The notes beneath the pieces were generated by a model that was not told where the DNA came from, searched no databases, and was given only the letters and a program-made list of their open reading frames with translations. The position numbers and the translations under genes are program-made. DNA of 64,000 bases from Streptomyces misionensis (GTDB lineage: Bacteria; Actinomycetota; Actinomycetes; Streptomycetales; Streptomycetaceae), in contig NZ_FNTD01000004.1 of the NCBI RefSeq assembly GCF_900104815.1, forward strand, positions 4,852,501-4,916,500, read 5' to 3'. Each line of letters begins with the position of its first letter. Within the stretch, counting starts at the first letter, position 1. Positions 17,925 to 26,597 of the stretch are shown here, in pieces.

Positions 17925-18134
17925 CGGAATGTGACCGGAATCGCTCCTTCGCCTATGGAGACCCTGTGAAGGCATGGCGAAGACAATGCTTTGGTGAGTT
18001 CTTCCACAACCGGCCAGAAAGCCCTTCCCCCCGCTGAAACACGTGTGATTAGGTGAGCCGCGTCACTTTAGGGGAGTGGCGCATTTTGTGCTGAGCCAGG
18101 GGTAGGGCCTGCACAGGTCTGGGAGGGCACCACC

Positions 18135-19694
18135 GTGCGATCGGTTCGCATGCGGATTCTCGTGACACTGCTCGTGCTGGCGGTCGTGGGAATCGGCGGC
18201 TGGCAGCTGCTGCCGTCGCAGGAGAACAAGGACAGGACCATCACGGTCGGCACGACGGACGCGGTCACCGGGCTCGACCCGGCCGGCGCCTACGACGCGG
18301 GATCCTGGGCCCTGTTCAGCAACGTCTTCCAGAGCCTGCTGACCTTCGAGCCGGACGGTGTGGAGCCGGTGCCGGACGCGGCCAAGAGCTGCGGCTTCGC
18401 GCCCGGCGACCTGAAGACCTACCGCTGCACCCTGCGCGACGGGATCACCTTCCCGAGCGGCCGCGCGATGACCGCCGCGGACGTCAAGTTCTCCTTCGAC
18501 CGGGTCAAGAAGATCGACTCCGACGTCGGCCCGTCGTCCCTGTTCGACCTGCTCGCCTCGGTCACCGCGGACAACGCGCGCACGGTCACCTTCCACCTGA
18601 AGGCCCCGGACGCCACCTTCCCGCTGAAGGTCGCCACCGGCGCCGGCGCGATCGTGGACAAGGACAGCTACCCCGCCGACGCGCTGCGCAAGGACGCCGC
18701 GGTCGACGGCACCGGCCCGTACCGGCTGGCCTCCTACACCAAGGGCAAGCTGGCCGAGCTCACGCCGAACCCGCACTACAAGGGGTACCTGAGCAGCACC
18801 GGGCGGCCGATCGACCTGCGCTACTACAGCGACTCGGCCAAGCTCGACCAGGCGTGGAAGGCCAAGAAGGTCGACGTGGCGTCCCGGACGCTGCCGCCGG
18901 AGGTGCTCTCCCGGATGACGCCGAGCGACCCCAACGAGCGCGTCAACGAGTCCGACACCTCCGAGACCCGCAACCTGTACCTCAACACCCGCGCGGCCTC
19001 CCCGCTGCACGACGTACGGGTGCGGCAGGCGATCGCGTGGCTGGTCAACCGGGAGCAGCTGGCCGCCACGGTCTACCAGGGCACCGTCGACCCGCTGTAC
19101 TCGCTGATCCCCACCGGCATCACCGGCCACACCACGTCCTTCTTCGACGCGTACCCGACCCAGAGCACCACGAAGGCGCGGGCGCTGCTCACCCAGGCCG
19201 GGGTGAGCCTGCCGCTGCGCTTCACCTTCGCGTACGGCAAGGGGCAGGGGCCCGGCGCCGAGGAGGCCGCGGCGCTGAAGAAGCAGCTGGAGGCGGGCGG
19301 CCTGTTCAAGGTGGACGTCAAGGGCTATGAGTGGACGGACTTCCAGGAGCGGATGGCCGCCGGGAAGCTGGACGCGTGGTCGGTCGGCTGGGTCGCCGAC
19401 TACCCGGACGCGGACACCTTCGGCCAGCCCCTCGTGGGCACCGGCTCCACCATGAGCACCGGCTACAGCAACAAGGACGTCGACCAGTACATCCGCGACA
19501 GCCAGCGCTTCGCGGACCGAAGCCGTGCCGCCGCCGACTTCCAGCGCATCCAGTCGGACATCGCCACCGACGTCCCCCTGATCCCCCTGTGGCAGCGCAA
19601 GGAGTACACGGTCAGCACGGAGGACGTGGGCGGCGGCCAGTACCTCACCGACGGCACCGGCGTGTACCGCCTGTGGCGGCTGGACTGGATCTGA
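18135..19694 (+). CDS. Oligopeptide-type ABC transporter substrate-binding protein (family 5)
   Basis: A 519-residue extracytoplasmic solute-binding protein of the DppA/OppA class. An N-terminal membrane segment (RILVTLLVLAVVGIGGWQLL) has no lipobox, so it is an uncleaved anchor or Sec signal. Diagnostic segments are DAVTGLDPAGAYDAGSW, RCTLRDGITFPSGRAMTAADVKFSF and DVRVRQAIAWLVNREQLAA. No permease or ATPase adjoins it, so it is an orphan receptor that must share a transporter or act in sensing. GTG at 18135 follows GGGAGGGCACC. Its TGA abuts the stop of the convergent Uma2 gene. Confidence 0.88.
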   Translation: MRSVRMRILVTLLVLAVVGIGGWQLLPSQENKDRTITVGTTDAVTGLDPAGAYDAGSWALFSNVFQSLLTFEPDGVEPVPDAAKSCGFAPGDLKTYRCTLRDGITFPSGRAMTAADVKFSFDRVKKIDSDVGPSSLFDLLASVTADNARTVTFHLKAPDATFPLKVATGAGAIVDKDSYPADALRKDAAVDGTGPYRLASYTKGKLAELTPNPHYKGYLSSTGRPIDLRYYSDSAKLDQAWKAKKVDVASRTLPPEVLSRMTPSDPNERVNESDTSETRNLYLNTRAASPLHDVRVRQAIAWLVNREQLAATVYQGTVDPLYSLIPTGITGHTTSFFDAYPTQSTTKARALLTQAGVSLPLRFTFAYGKGQGPGAEEAAALKKQLEAGGLFKVDVKGYEWTDFQERMAAGKLDAWSVGWVADYPDADTFGQPLVGTGSTMSTGYSNKDVDQYIRDSQRFADRSRAAADFQRIQSDIATDVPLIPLWQRKEYTVSTEDVGGGQYLTDGTGVYRLWRLDWI

Positions 19695-20300
19695 TCAGCC
19701 GTCCTGCTTCTGCCCGGCCCTGATGATCTGCTCGACGTCGAGGGTGACCTTGGCACCGAGCGAATCCGGAAGGGCGACGGTCTCGCCGGGCGCGTGGACG
19801 CGATGAACTTCGTACTCGCTCCCGGTCGGATCCGTCAGCACGTGGAGGCGCTGGTGCTTGCGGTCCACGATGACGTAGACGGGGGCCTTGGCCTCCGCGT
19901 AGGCGCTCGTCTTGATGCGCAGGTCGGTCCGGAAGTTGCTGGAGGTGACCTCCAGGACCATACGGAAGCAGACGGGGTCGTAGCAGTTGTTCTCGATGTA
20001 GTGGTCCTGGTAGTCGGCGTCGACCAGGGAGAGGTCGGGAATCGCATAGTCCTCGACTCCTGTCGGCAGCCAGAGGCCGATGCCCTGGACCACCTTCGAC
20101 TCGGTGCCGTGGAGGCCGGCGGCGAGGAAAGGCACCATCAAGTCGGTCAGGGTCACGCCGTGCGGGCCGTCAGCGGGCGGGGACACGATGATCTGGTCTC
20201 CGATGATCTCGACGCGATAGCCCGGGAGACGCTCCATGATCCGGTTGGCTTCTGCGATCTGCGGACGGTCGTGAGATCGCTCGACGGCTGCTGCGGACAT
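19695..20300 (-). CDS. Uma2-family putative restriction endonuclease-like protein
   Basis: A 201-residue member of the Uma2/DUF820 family, a PD-(D/E)XK nuclease fold greatly expanded in streptomycetes. Visible landmarks are the DYAIPDLSLVD strand (catalytic Asp candidate), RMVLEVTSSNFRTDLRIKTSAYAEAKAPVYVIVD (the ExT...K pattern of the active site) and a typical length. Its biological role is unknown; most family members are orphans with no methyltransferase. ATG at 20300 is supported by GGGAGG nine bases upstream; ATGs at 20336 and 20333 are less likely. Confidence 0.85.
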   Translation of the reverse strand: MSAAAVERSHDRPQIAEANRIMERLPGYRVEIIGDQIIVSPPADGPHGVTLTDLMVPFLAAGLHGTESKVVQGIGLWLPTGVEDYAIPDLSLVDADYQDHYIENNCYDPVCFRMVLEVTSSNFRTDLRIKTSAYAEAKAPVYVIVDRKHQRLHVLTDPTGSEYEVHRVHAPGETVALPDSLGAKVTLDVEQIIRAGQKQDG

Positions 20301-20390
20301 CAGGTGCCTCCCAAGGGCCGGTGTCGAGAGCATCATCGTAGGCAGAGCCGGGGCCGGACGCCTCTTCCCCGCTCCTTCACCCGAAAGTGA

Positions 20391-21128
20391 TCACTCGTCC
20401 CGTCTCCGCCCCGGGTCCGGCAGGGCCCTCGTCATGCCCGGCAGGAAGTCCGTGAACAGTTCGTGCACCTCCAGGACCAGGGGGCGCAGGACGCGGAAGC
20501 GGGCCAGGGTGACGCCGCGGGCGGTCAGGCGGGCGCCGCGCCGGGCCAGGCGGTAGCTGCGTTCCCGGTCCTCGGTGCGGTCGAAGATCCAGTAGAGGAC
20601 CAGGCCCATCTGGGACAGCCACATCAACTCGGGCAGTACGTCCCGCAGTTCGTCGGGCACCTTGGCCTTGGAGCCGGCCAGTACCTCCCGGTGCACCCGG
20701 ATCGCCTGCTCCCGGGCGTGCTCGCTCTCCTGGGAGAAGGGGCTCAGCGGACTGTCCGGGTCCGCGGCGTTCTTGAAGAACTGCACCGCGAATTCGTGGT
20801 ACGGCCGCGCGATGTCCAGCCATGCGGTGAGCACGCCCGCGAGCCGCGCCTCCAGGTCCGTCTCCCGGGCCAGGATGCCCCGAACCGCCTGCTGGTGCTC
20901 CGCCGCGATCCGGTCGTAGAACCCCTGGATCAGGTGTTCCTTGCCCTCGAAGTAGTAGTACGCGTTCCCGACGGAGACCCCGGCCTCCTGGGCGATGGCC
21001 CGCATGGTGGTCTTGTCGTACCCCCGCTCCCGGAACAGCCGCAGGGCCGTCTCCAGGATCAGCGCACGGGTCTGCTCGGACTTGCTGGGGGTACCGGCCG
21101 CCTCGGGACCGTCGTTCTTCACGGGCAC
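20391..21128 (-). CDS. TetR-family transcriptional regulator
   Basis: A 245-residue repressor-type protein. Residues about 15-65 form the TetR helix-turn-helix (LETALRLFRERGYDKTTMRAIAQEAGVSVGNAYYYFEGKEHL). The C-terminal ligand domain is not recognisable to a specific class. GTG start at 21128 by open frame and motif position; the MPVKNDGPEAAG tail before the first helix may be partly untranslated. Same-strand neighbours are the VOC protein upstream and the Uma2 gene downstream, with gaps of 36 and 90 bp. The target is unknown. Confidence 0.88.
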   Translation of the reverse strand: MPVKNDGPEAAGTPSKSEQTRALILETALRLFRERGYDKTTMRAIAQEAGVSVGNAYYYFEGKEHLIQGFYDRIAAEHQQAVRGILARETDLEARLAGVLTAWLDIARPYHEFAVQFFKNAADPDSPLSPFSQESEHAREQAIRVHREVLAGSKAKVPDELRDVLPELMWLSQMGLVLYWIFDRTEDRERSYRLARRGARLTARGVTLARFRVLRPLVLEVHELFTDFLPGMTRALPDPGRRRDE

Positions 21129-21164
21129 GCCACAGAGCCTAACGAGTGTGCGCGCACCCCCGGA

Positions 21165-21575
21165 TCAGCCTCTGCGGCCCAGCTCGGGGCGCCTCGTGTA
21201 GTCGGTGAGGCCGAGCACGTTGCCCCAGGGGTCGGCGATCTCCACCGTCCACCCGGTGGCCGTCTGGAACACCTCGTCCAGCGGCCGGATGCCCGCGTCG
21301 GACAGCCGCCGCGCCGCCGCCCGCGCGTCCGGCACCTCCAGCCACAGCCGCGGCGAGGGCCAGGGCGGGCTGCGGTGGCCCAGCGCCTCCTCCACCCGCA
21401 GCAGCACCCCGGGCGTCTCCGCGCCCGCGGTCAGCAGCGCGATCCCGGCCTCGTCGAACCGGAAGCCCACGCCGAAGCCGGCCCGCTCGTAGAACCCGAC
21501 GGCCTCCGCGAGGTCGCCGACGGGGAGCAGCACGTTGTCGAACCCGAGCAGCTCGTACGACTCATCGTCTGACAT
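21165..21575 (-). CDS. VOC-superfamily (glyoxalase-fold) protein
   Basis: A 136-residue protein with two beta-alpha-beta-beta-beta halves. DNVLLPVGDLAEAVGFYERAGFGVGFRFDEAGIALL opens the first half and ADPWGNVLGLTDY closes the second, as in glyoxalase I/bleomycin-resistance/dioxygenase proteins. Metal-ligand positions are not clearly conserved, so enzyme versus binding protein cannot be decided. It lies just upstream of the TetR gene on the same strand and could be co-transcribed with it, which would suggest small-molecule detoxification. Confidence 0.8.
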   Translation of the reverse strand: MSDDESYELLGFDNVLLPVGDLAEAVGFYERAGFGVGFRFDEAGIALLTAGAETPGVLLRVEEALGHRSPPWPSPRLWLEVPDARAAARRLSDAGIRPLDEVFQTATGWTVEIADPWGNVLGLTDYTRRPELGRRG

Positions 21576-21629
21576 GTCGTCACATTAGAGCGCCGTCCGG
21601 TCGGATTCCGTGATTTCCGGCCCGACGGC

Positions 21630-22169
21630 TCACATGCTCAGCGAACGGGCGTAGTTGACCTGGCCCATGATCGCCGGGAACGTCTCCGGACCGAGCGCCG
21701 GGACCATCGTCTGGTGGTGCCGGCCCGCGCTGGTCACGGTGATCTGGATGTAGCCGGTGGTCTTCCGCTCCTTCATCAGCAGGAAGAGCAGGCCGAGCAG
21801 GCAGAAGATGAAGAACACGATCGCGAGCACGATGGCGTGCGTCGGTATCTTCTCCTCGGTGTGCGACATGTCCGTCGCGTTCCATATCGCCCCGCGCAGC
21901 GGCATCGCACCGGCGGGCGTGAGGATCTGGTCGCCGACCACCGTGATGTCGCCGAGGGCGAGCAGCGGCGCACCGCCCCCGGGCGCCGGGGCGCCGGGCT
22001 GCTGGGGGTAGCCGTACCCCTGCGCGGGCGCGCCGCCGGGGTAGCCGTAGCCGGGCGGCGGGGTGTCCGCCGGGTAGCCGTAACCGGCCGCCGGGGTGCC
22101 GGGCGGGGTGGGCGGCTTCCCCGGGCCCCACTGGCCGGAATCGCCCTGGTACGGATTCTGCTCGGTCAC
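21630..22169 (-). CDS. Membrane protein with GYGYP-repeat N-terminus
   Basis: A 179-residue protein in three parts. Residues about 1-65 are Pro/Gly-rich with three GYGYP repeats, as in many actinobacterial membrane proteins. A soluble segment (ITVVGDQILTPAGAMPLRGAIWNATDM) follows. A single strong membrane helix (AIVLAIVFFIFCLLGLLFLLM) is then followed by a charged KERK stop and a small C-terminal domain. It resembles the widespread family of short membrane proteins with a DUF-type PH-like core, but I cannot name it. The GTG start at 22169 follows GGGGGACCAGC. It is read in the same direction as sdh but lies beyond the sdh terminator. Confidence 0.78.
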   Translation of the reverse strand: MTEQNPYQGDSGQWGPGKPPTPPGTPAAGYGYPADTPPPGYGYPGGAPAQGYGYPQQPGAPAPGGGAPLLALGDITVVGDQILTPAGAMPLRGAIWNATDMSHTEEKIPTHAIVLAIVFFIFCLLGLLFLLMKERKTTGYIQITVTSAGRHHQTMVPALGPETFPAIMGQVNYARSLSM

Positions 22170-22216
22170 GCTGGTCCCCCGTTTGAAGTGTGGTGGGCGG
22201 CTGAACTCGGTTGCGG

Positions 22217-22256
22217 CGAGGGGCCGTTCCCCGCCATCGCGGTGAACGGCCCCTCG
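22217..22256 (-). terminator. sdh operon terminator
   Basis: CGAGGGGCCGTTC (22217-22229) and GAACGGCCCCTCG (22244-22256) form a perfect 13-bp stem with a 14-nt loop about 20 bp after the sdhB stop on the minus strand. It separates the sdh operon from the GYGYP-repeat gene. Confidence 0.75.
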
Positions 22257-22276
22257 CATTGTGCCAGGCGGCTGGG

Positions 22277-23056
22277 TCAGTAGCGGCGCGTGATCAGCGC
22301 ACGCTTGACTTCCTGGATCGCCTTGGTGACCTCGATGCCACGGGGGCAGGCGTCGGTGCAGTTGAAGGTCGTACGGCAGCGCCACACGCCGTCGCGGTCG
22401 TTCAGCACCTCCAGCCGCTGCTCCCCGGCCTCGTCACGCGAGTCGAAGATGAAGCGGTGGGCGTTGACGATCGCGGCCGGGCCGAAGTACTGGCCGTCGT
22501 TCCAGAACACCGGGCAGGACGACGTGCACGCGGCGCACAGGATGCACTTGGTGGTGTCGTCGAAGCGGGCCCGGTCCTCCGCGGACTGGAGGCGCTCACG
22601 CGTGGGCTCGTTCGTCTCCTTGGTGATCAGGAACGGCATCACGTCCCGGTACGCCTGGAAGAACGGCTCCATGTCCACGACCAGGTCCTTGAGGACCGTC
22701 AGGCCCTTTATGGGCTCGATCGTGATCGGCTTCTCGGGGTTGATGTCCTTGATCAGCGTCTTGCAGGCAAGGCGGTTCTTGCCGTTGATCCGCATCGCGT
22801 CCGAGCCGCAGATGCCGTGCGCGCACGAGCGGCGGAAGGTGAGGGTGCCGTCGATGTCCCACTTGATCTTGTGGAGACCGTCGAGGACACGCTCCTTGGG
22901 GTCGATCTCCAGCTGGAAGTCTTCCCAGGTGGCCTCCGCCGAGACCTCCGGGTTGAACCGGCGGACCCGGAAGGTGACCGTGATGTAGGGGGAGTCGGCG
23001 AATCCGGGCTCGGGCCGGCCGGCCGCGTCCGCCTTGTCCAGAACAGGGGTAGCCAT
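22277..23056 (-). CDS. sdhB: Succinate dehydrogenase iron-sulfur subunit
   Basis: A 259-residue electron-transfer subunit of complex II. The [2Fe-2S] ligands are in SCAHGICGSDAM and the later NRLAC; the [4Fe-4S] and [3Fe-4S] cluster cysteines are in CILCAACTSSCP and the C-terminal CTDACPRGI motif. It passes electrons from SdhA flavin to the membrane anchors. The ATG overlaps the sdhA stop by one base (TGATG). It is the last gene of sdhCDAB. Confidence 0.96.
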   Translation of the reverse strand: MATPVLDKADAAGRPEPGFADSPYITVTFRVRRFNPEVSAEATWEDFQLEIDPKERVLDGLHKIKWDIDGTLTFRRSCAHGICGSDAMRINGKNRLACKTLIKDINPEKPITIEPIKGLTVLKDLVVDMEPFFQAYRDVMPFLITKETNEPTRERLQSAEDRARFDDTTKCILCAACTSSCPVFWNDGQYFGPAAIVNAHRFIFDSRDEAGEQRLEVLNDRDGVWRCRTTFNCTDACPRGIEVTKAIQEVKRALITRRY

Positions 23057-24810
23057 CAGTACTTACGCTCCATCGGCTGGTAGCGGGTCTGGACGACCGG
23101 CTTGTAGTCGAGACGGATGGACTCGGTGCCGTCGTCGCCGACCTCGCGGTACGCCATGGTGTGGCGCATGAAGTTGACGTCGTCGCGGTTCGGGTAGTCC
23201 TCGCGGTAGTGACCGCCGCGGGACTCCTTGCGGGCCAGGGCCGACGTGGCCATGACCTCGGCCAGGTCGAGCAGGTTGCCCAGCTCGATGGCCTCCAGCA
23301 GATCCGTGTTGAACCGCTTGCCCTTGTCCTGGATGGACACGTTCTTGTAGCGCTCGCGCAGTTCGGCGATCTTCTCGACCGCCGTCTTGATCGTCTGCTC
23401 GGTGCGGAACACCATGACGTTGGCGTCCATGGTCTCCTGCAGCTCGCGGCGCAGCGTCGCCACCCGCTCGTTGCCGGTGGAGTTGCGCAGCCGCTCGATC
23501 GTCTCGACGACGAACGACTCCGGGTTCTCCGGCAGCTCGACGAAGTCCGCCTTGTGGGCGTACTCCGCGGCGGCGATGCCCGCGCGGCGGCCGAAGACGT
23601 TGATGTCCAGCAGCGAGTTGGTGCCCAGGCGGTTGGCGCCGTGCACCGACACGCAGGCGACCTCGCCGGCGGCGTACAGACCCGGCACGACGGTGGTGTT
23701 GTCCGCCAGGACCTCACCCTCGACGTTGGTCGGGATGCCGCCCATGGCGTAGTGCGCGGTGGGCTGGATCGGGATCGGGTCCGTGTAGGGCTCGATGCCG
23801 AGGTAGGTGCGCGCGAACTCGGTGATGTCCGGGAGCTTCGCGTCCAGCTGCTCCGGCGGCAGGTGGGTGAGGTCCAGGTACACGTGGTCGCCCTCGGGGC
23901 CGCAGCCGCGGCCCTCGCGGATCTCCGTGTAGATGGAGCGGGACACGACGTCACGCGACGCCAGGTCCTTCATGACGGGAGCGTACTTCTCCATGAAGCG
24001 CTCGCCGTCCTTGTTGCGCAGGATGCCGCCCTCACCGCGGGCGCCCTCGGTGAGCAGGATGCCCATGCGCCAGATGCCGGTCGGGTGGAACTGGAAGAAC
24101 TCCATGTCCTCCAGCGGCAGGCCCCGGCGGTAGCACGCGGCCTGGCCGTCACCGGTCAGGGTGTGCGCGTTGGAGGTCACCTTGAAGAACTTGCCGGTGC
24201 CGCCGGAGGCGTAGATGACCGACTTCGCCTGGAAGATGTGGATCTCGCCGGTCGCCAGCTCGTAGGCGACGACACCGGCCGACTTCTTGACGCCGTCGAC
24301 CTCGCTGATCAGCTGGTCCAGGACGTAGAACTCGTTGAAGAACTCCACGCCCTCCTTGACGCAGTTCTGGTACAGCGTCTGGAGGATCATGTGGCCGGTG
24401 CGGTCGGCCGCGTAGCAGGCACGGCGGACCGGGGCCTCGCCGTGGTTGCGGGAGTGGCCGCCGAAGCGCCGCTGGTCGATGGTGCCGTTCGGGGTCCGGT
24501 TGAACGGCAGACCCATCTTCTCCAGGTCGAGGACGGCGTCGATGGCCTCCTTCGCCAGGATCTCGGCGGCGTCCTGGTCGACCAGGTAGTCACCGCCCTT
24601 GATCGTGTCGAAGGTGTGCCACTCCCAGTTGTCCTCCTCCACATTGGCCAGCGCGGCGGCCATGCCGCCCTGCGCGGCGCCTGTGTGGGAGCGGGTGGGG
24701 TAGAGCTTGGTCAGCACCGCGGTGCGGCTGCGCTTCGTCGCCTCGATGGCGGCGCGCATGCCCGCGCCACCGGCGCCGACGATGACGGTGTCGTACTTGT
24801 GGATCTTCAT
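23056..24810 (-). CDS. sdhA: Succinate dehydrogenase flavoprotein subunit
   Basis: A 584-residue catalytic subunit that oxidises succinate to fumarate on the cytoplasmic face. It has the dinucleotide-binding GAGGAGMRAA motif at residues 12-21 and the SHTGAAQGG motif with His42, the expected site of covalent FAD. HPTGIW, GGARGEGGILRNKDGERFME-like and NRLGTNSLLD segments of the fumarate reductase/SDH family are all visible, and the length is normal. It lies between sdhD and sdhB in an operon that supplies both the citric acid cycle and the respiratory chain. Confidence 0.96.
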   Translation of the reverse strand: MKIHKYDTVIVGAGGAGMRAAIEATKRSRTAVLTKLYPTRSHTGAAQGGMAAALANVEEDNWEWHTFDTIKGGDYLVDQDAAEILAKEAIDAVLDLEKMGLPFNRTPNGTIDQRRFGGHSRNHGEAPVRRACYAADRTGHMILQTLYQNCVKEGVEFFNEFYVLDQLISEVDGVKKSAGVVAYELATGEIHIFQAKSVIYASGGTGKFFKVTSNAHTLTGDGQAACYRRGLPLEDMEFFQFHPTGIWRMGILLTEGARGEGGILRNKDGERFMEKYAPVMKDLASRDVVSRSIYTEIREGRGCGPEGDHVYLDLTHLPPEQLDAKLPDITEFARTYLGIEPYTDPIPIQPTAHYAMGGIPTNVEGEVLADNTTVVPGLYAAGEVACVSVHGANRLGTNSLLDINVFGRRAGIAAAEYAHKADFVELPENPESFVVETIERLRNSTGNERVATLRRELQETMDANVMVFRTEQTIKTAVEKIAELRERYKNVSIQDKGKRFNTDLLEAIELGNLLDLAEVMATSALARKESRGGHYREDYPNRDDVNFMRHTMAYREVGDDGTESIRLDYKPVVQTRYQPMERKY

Positions 24811-24829
24811 GATTCTCGCAGCCCCGTGC

Positions 24830-25312
24830 CTAGCGGATGTTCGGGTCGAAGGTGAAGATCACCAGCGTGCCCAGCAGGATGGTCCACACCGTGGCGGTGT
24901 ACAGCAGGGCCTTCAGCCACATGCGGGACGCAGGCCGCTCGGCGTAGTCGTTGATGACCGTGCGCAGGCCGTTGGCGCCGTGCAGCATCGCGAGCCACAG
25001 CATGGCCAGGTCCCAGACCTGCCACCACGGGGAGGCCCAGCGGCCGGCGACGAAGGCGAAGCCGACCTTGGAGACGCCGCCGTCCAGGACCAGCTGGATC
25101 AGCAGGTGGCCGAGGACGAGGACGACCAGCACGATGCCGGACAGGCGCATGAACAGCCACGCCGCCAGCTCGAAGTTGCCGCGGGTGGACTTCGGGGTCT
25201 TCTTGGTCCGCTTGCGCGGGGCCTCGATCAGCGGGGCCGGGTTGTCCACGTTGTAGACGGCGGCACCCTCGACGGGGCCGACCCCGGAGGCGGTGGTTTC
25301 AGTGGTAGACAT
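24830..25312 (-). CDS. sdhD: Succinate dehydrogenase membrane anchor subunit
   Basis: A 160-residue hydrophobic anchor with a soluble N-terminal extension of about 45 residues and then three membrane helices (FMRLSGIVLVVLVLGHLLIQLVL; VWDLAMLWLAMLHGANGLRTVI; the C-terminal ALLYTATVWTILLGTLVIF). Conserved His in the GHLLIQ and LHGANGL segments are candidate haem b ligands, as in cytochrome b556 subunits. ATG at 25312. The gap to sdhC is 5 bp. Confidence 0.9.
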   Translation of the reverse strand: MSTTETTASGVGPVEGAAVYNVDNPAPLIEAPRKRTKKTPKSTRGNFELAAWLFMRLSGIVLVVLVLGHLLIQLVLDGGVSKVGFAFVAGRWASPWWQVWDLAMLWLAMLHGANGLRTVINDYAERPASRMWLKALLYTATVWTILLGTLVIFTFDPNIR

Positions 25313-25317
25313 CGGCG

Positions 25318-25698
25318 TCAGCTCCCGAACAGAACACGAGCGGCGTGGCCGAGCACGGGGTAGATCGCGCCGAGCATGAGGACGACCCAGACACCCATCA
25401 CGGTCCAGAACATCTGCTTCTGGTAGCGCGGGCCCTTCGACCAGAAGTCGACGGCGATGATGCGCAGGCCGTTGAGCGCGTGGAAGAGGATGGCGGCGAC
25501 GAGGCCGTACTCCAGCAGCGCGACGATCGGCGTCTTGTACGTGGCCACGACCTTGTCGTAGGCCTCGGGGGAGACACGCACGAGAGCGGTGTCCAGTACG
25601 TGAACGAACAGGAAGAAGAAGATGAGGACGCCGGTGACTCGGTGAGCCACCCAGGACCACATTCCTTCCCGGCCGCGGTACAGCGTTCCAGCCGGCAC
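25318..25698 (-). CDS. sdhC: Succinate dehydrogenase cytochrome b556 subunit
   Basis: A 126-residue anchor with three membrane helices, the SdhC signature WSWVAHRVTGVLIFFFLFVHVLD (Arg and His near quinone and haem) and a second conserved segment with LFHALNGLRIIAVDFW. The GTG start follows GGAGGGTTCTTCC. First gene of the operon; the promoter must lie in the 171-bp gap upstream (25699-25869). Confidence 0.92.
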   Translation of the reverse strand: MPAGTLYRGREGMWSWVAHRVTGVLIFFFLFVHVLDTALVRVSPEAYDKVVATYKTPIVALLEYGLVAAILFHALNGLRIIAVDFWSKGPRYQKQMFWTVMGVWVVLMLGAIYPVLGHAARVLFGS

Positions 25699-25784
25699 GG
25701 AAGAACCCTCCGGGAGCGGGGACTAGGGCCGCGCCGGCTTCACTGTCGGTCGGGCCCGGCCGGGTACGGTCCACCGGCCCCCGA

Positions 25785-25797
25785 CATGGTATCCATG
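25785..25797 (-). promoter_or_regulatory. Palindrome in the sdhC promoter region
   Basis: CATGGTATCCATG has perfect 5-bp arms around TAT, about 87 bp upstream of the sdhC start. On the minus strand it includes GATACCAT, which could be a -10 box, so this may be a promoter with an operator over it. Nothing else in the 171-bp gap stands out except a TGTGATCA-type element near 25831. Confidence 0.3.
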
Positions 25798-25869
25798 CGG
25801 CGGGGTGACGCTTACGGGGGGCCTACCGGTGTGATCAAACTGGCACCGGATGGGGGAGCCGGGGGCCGC

Positions 25870-26502
25870 TCATCTGCCCGGCGCGGGCGCGTTGGGGCTG
25901 GTCGCGCCCAGTGGCGGCGCCGCTGGTGAGTGCGGCCCCGGGCCCCGGAGGAACGTGCCCAGCCGGCCCCTCGCCAGGCGGCGGAGCTCGTCCGCGGCTA
26001 TCGCGCGCTCCTCGTCCGGATCGTTCGCCGATCGTGACCGGATGGCCTCCAGGATGCGGTCGGCGGTCTCGGCCGGAGGGGTGTCGCCGAGGTAGATGAC
26101 GAACACATGCCCGAATCTGGCCTCGTAGGCGGCGTGCTGCGCGTCCAGTGCCATGTGGGCGGCCGAATAGGTGTCCGCCGGGAGGGTGGGCAGGGACTCG
26201 TGCGCCAGGGCCCGTGTGATGTCCGCCGGGGGCAGGTCGTACGCCGCCTCGTCCGCCGCGGCCAGGAGGGCGTCCAGGTCGGGGTAGGGGCGGTGGGCCG
26301 CGACGCGGTGCGACCAGCGGGGGCTGTGCAGGCAGCGCAGCAGGAGGGCACGGGCCTCGCCGGCGGGCGCCGCGTTGAACGCGTCGAGGGGGCGGGGCAG
26401 ATGCGGAGGGCGGTGTCCGGGCAGCGTGAATCCTCGCGTCACAGGGGGTGTGGCAGGGGAATGCTGTGAAAGATGTGTCGTCAGGTTATCGAGAGTGGTC
26501 AC
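25870..26502 (-). CDS. 2-oxo-4-hydroxy-4-carboxy-5-ureidoimidazoline (OHCU) decarboxylase
   Basis: A 210-residue enzyme of the uric acid degradation pathway. It decarboxylates OHCU to S-allantoin after urate oxidase and HIU hydrolase. Family segments are FNAAPAGEARALLLRCLHSPRW, ADITRALAHESL (the His in the place of the family AHPRIG histidine; the Pro is replaced by Glu) and QHAAYEARFGHVFVIYLGDTPP, then RLARGRL near the end. GTG at 26502 follows GAGGACACAGA. The first 35 residues before FNAAP are low-complexity. No urate oxidase or HIU hydrolase gene is nearby. Confidence 0.85.
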   Translation of the reverse strand: MTTLDNLTTHLSQHSPATPPVTRGFTLPGHRPPHLPRPLDAFNAAPAGEARALLLRCLHSPRWSHRVAAHRPYPDLDALLAAADEAAYDLPPADITRALAHESLPTLPADTYSAAHMALDAQHAAYEARFGHVFVIYLGDTPPAETADRILEAIRSRSANDPDEERAIAADELRRLARGRLGTFLRGPGPHSPAAPPLGATSPNAPAPGR

Positions 26503-26597
26503 TCTGTGTCCTCGCGATGCCTGAAATTCACCCGGACGGGAGAGTTTGCGAGCGTTCAGGTGACCGTTCGAGTGGCGAAGGGCCGTACGTTGGCTGA

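Noticed and set aside
17925..18134. tRNA or other stable RNA in the AT-richer gap before the oligopeptide-binding protein
   Set aside because: No cloverleaf, no GGTTCGAATCC-type T arm and no CCA end; it is better seen as a promoter region.
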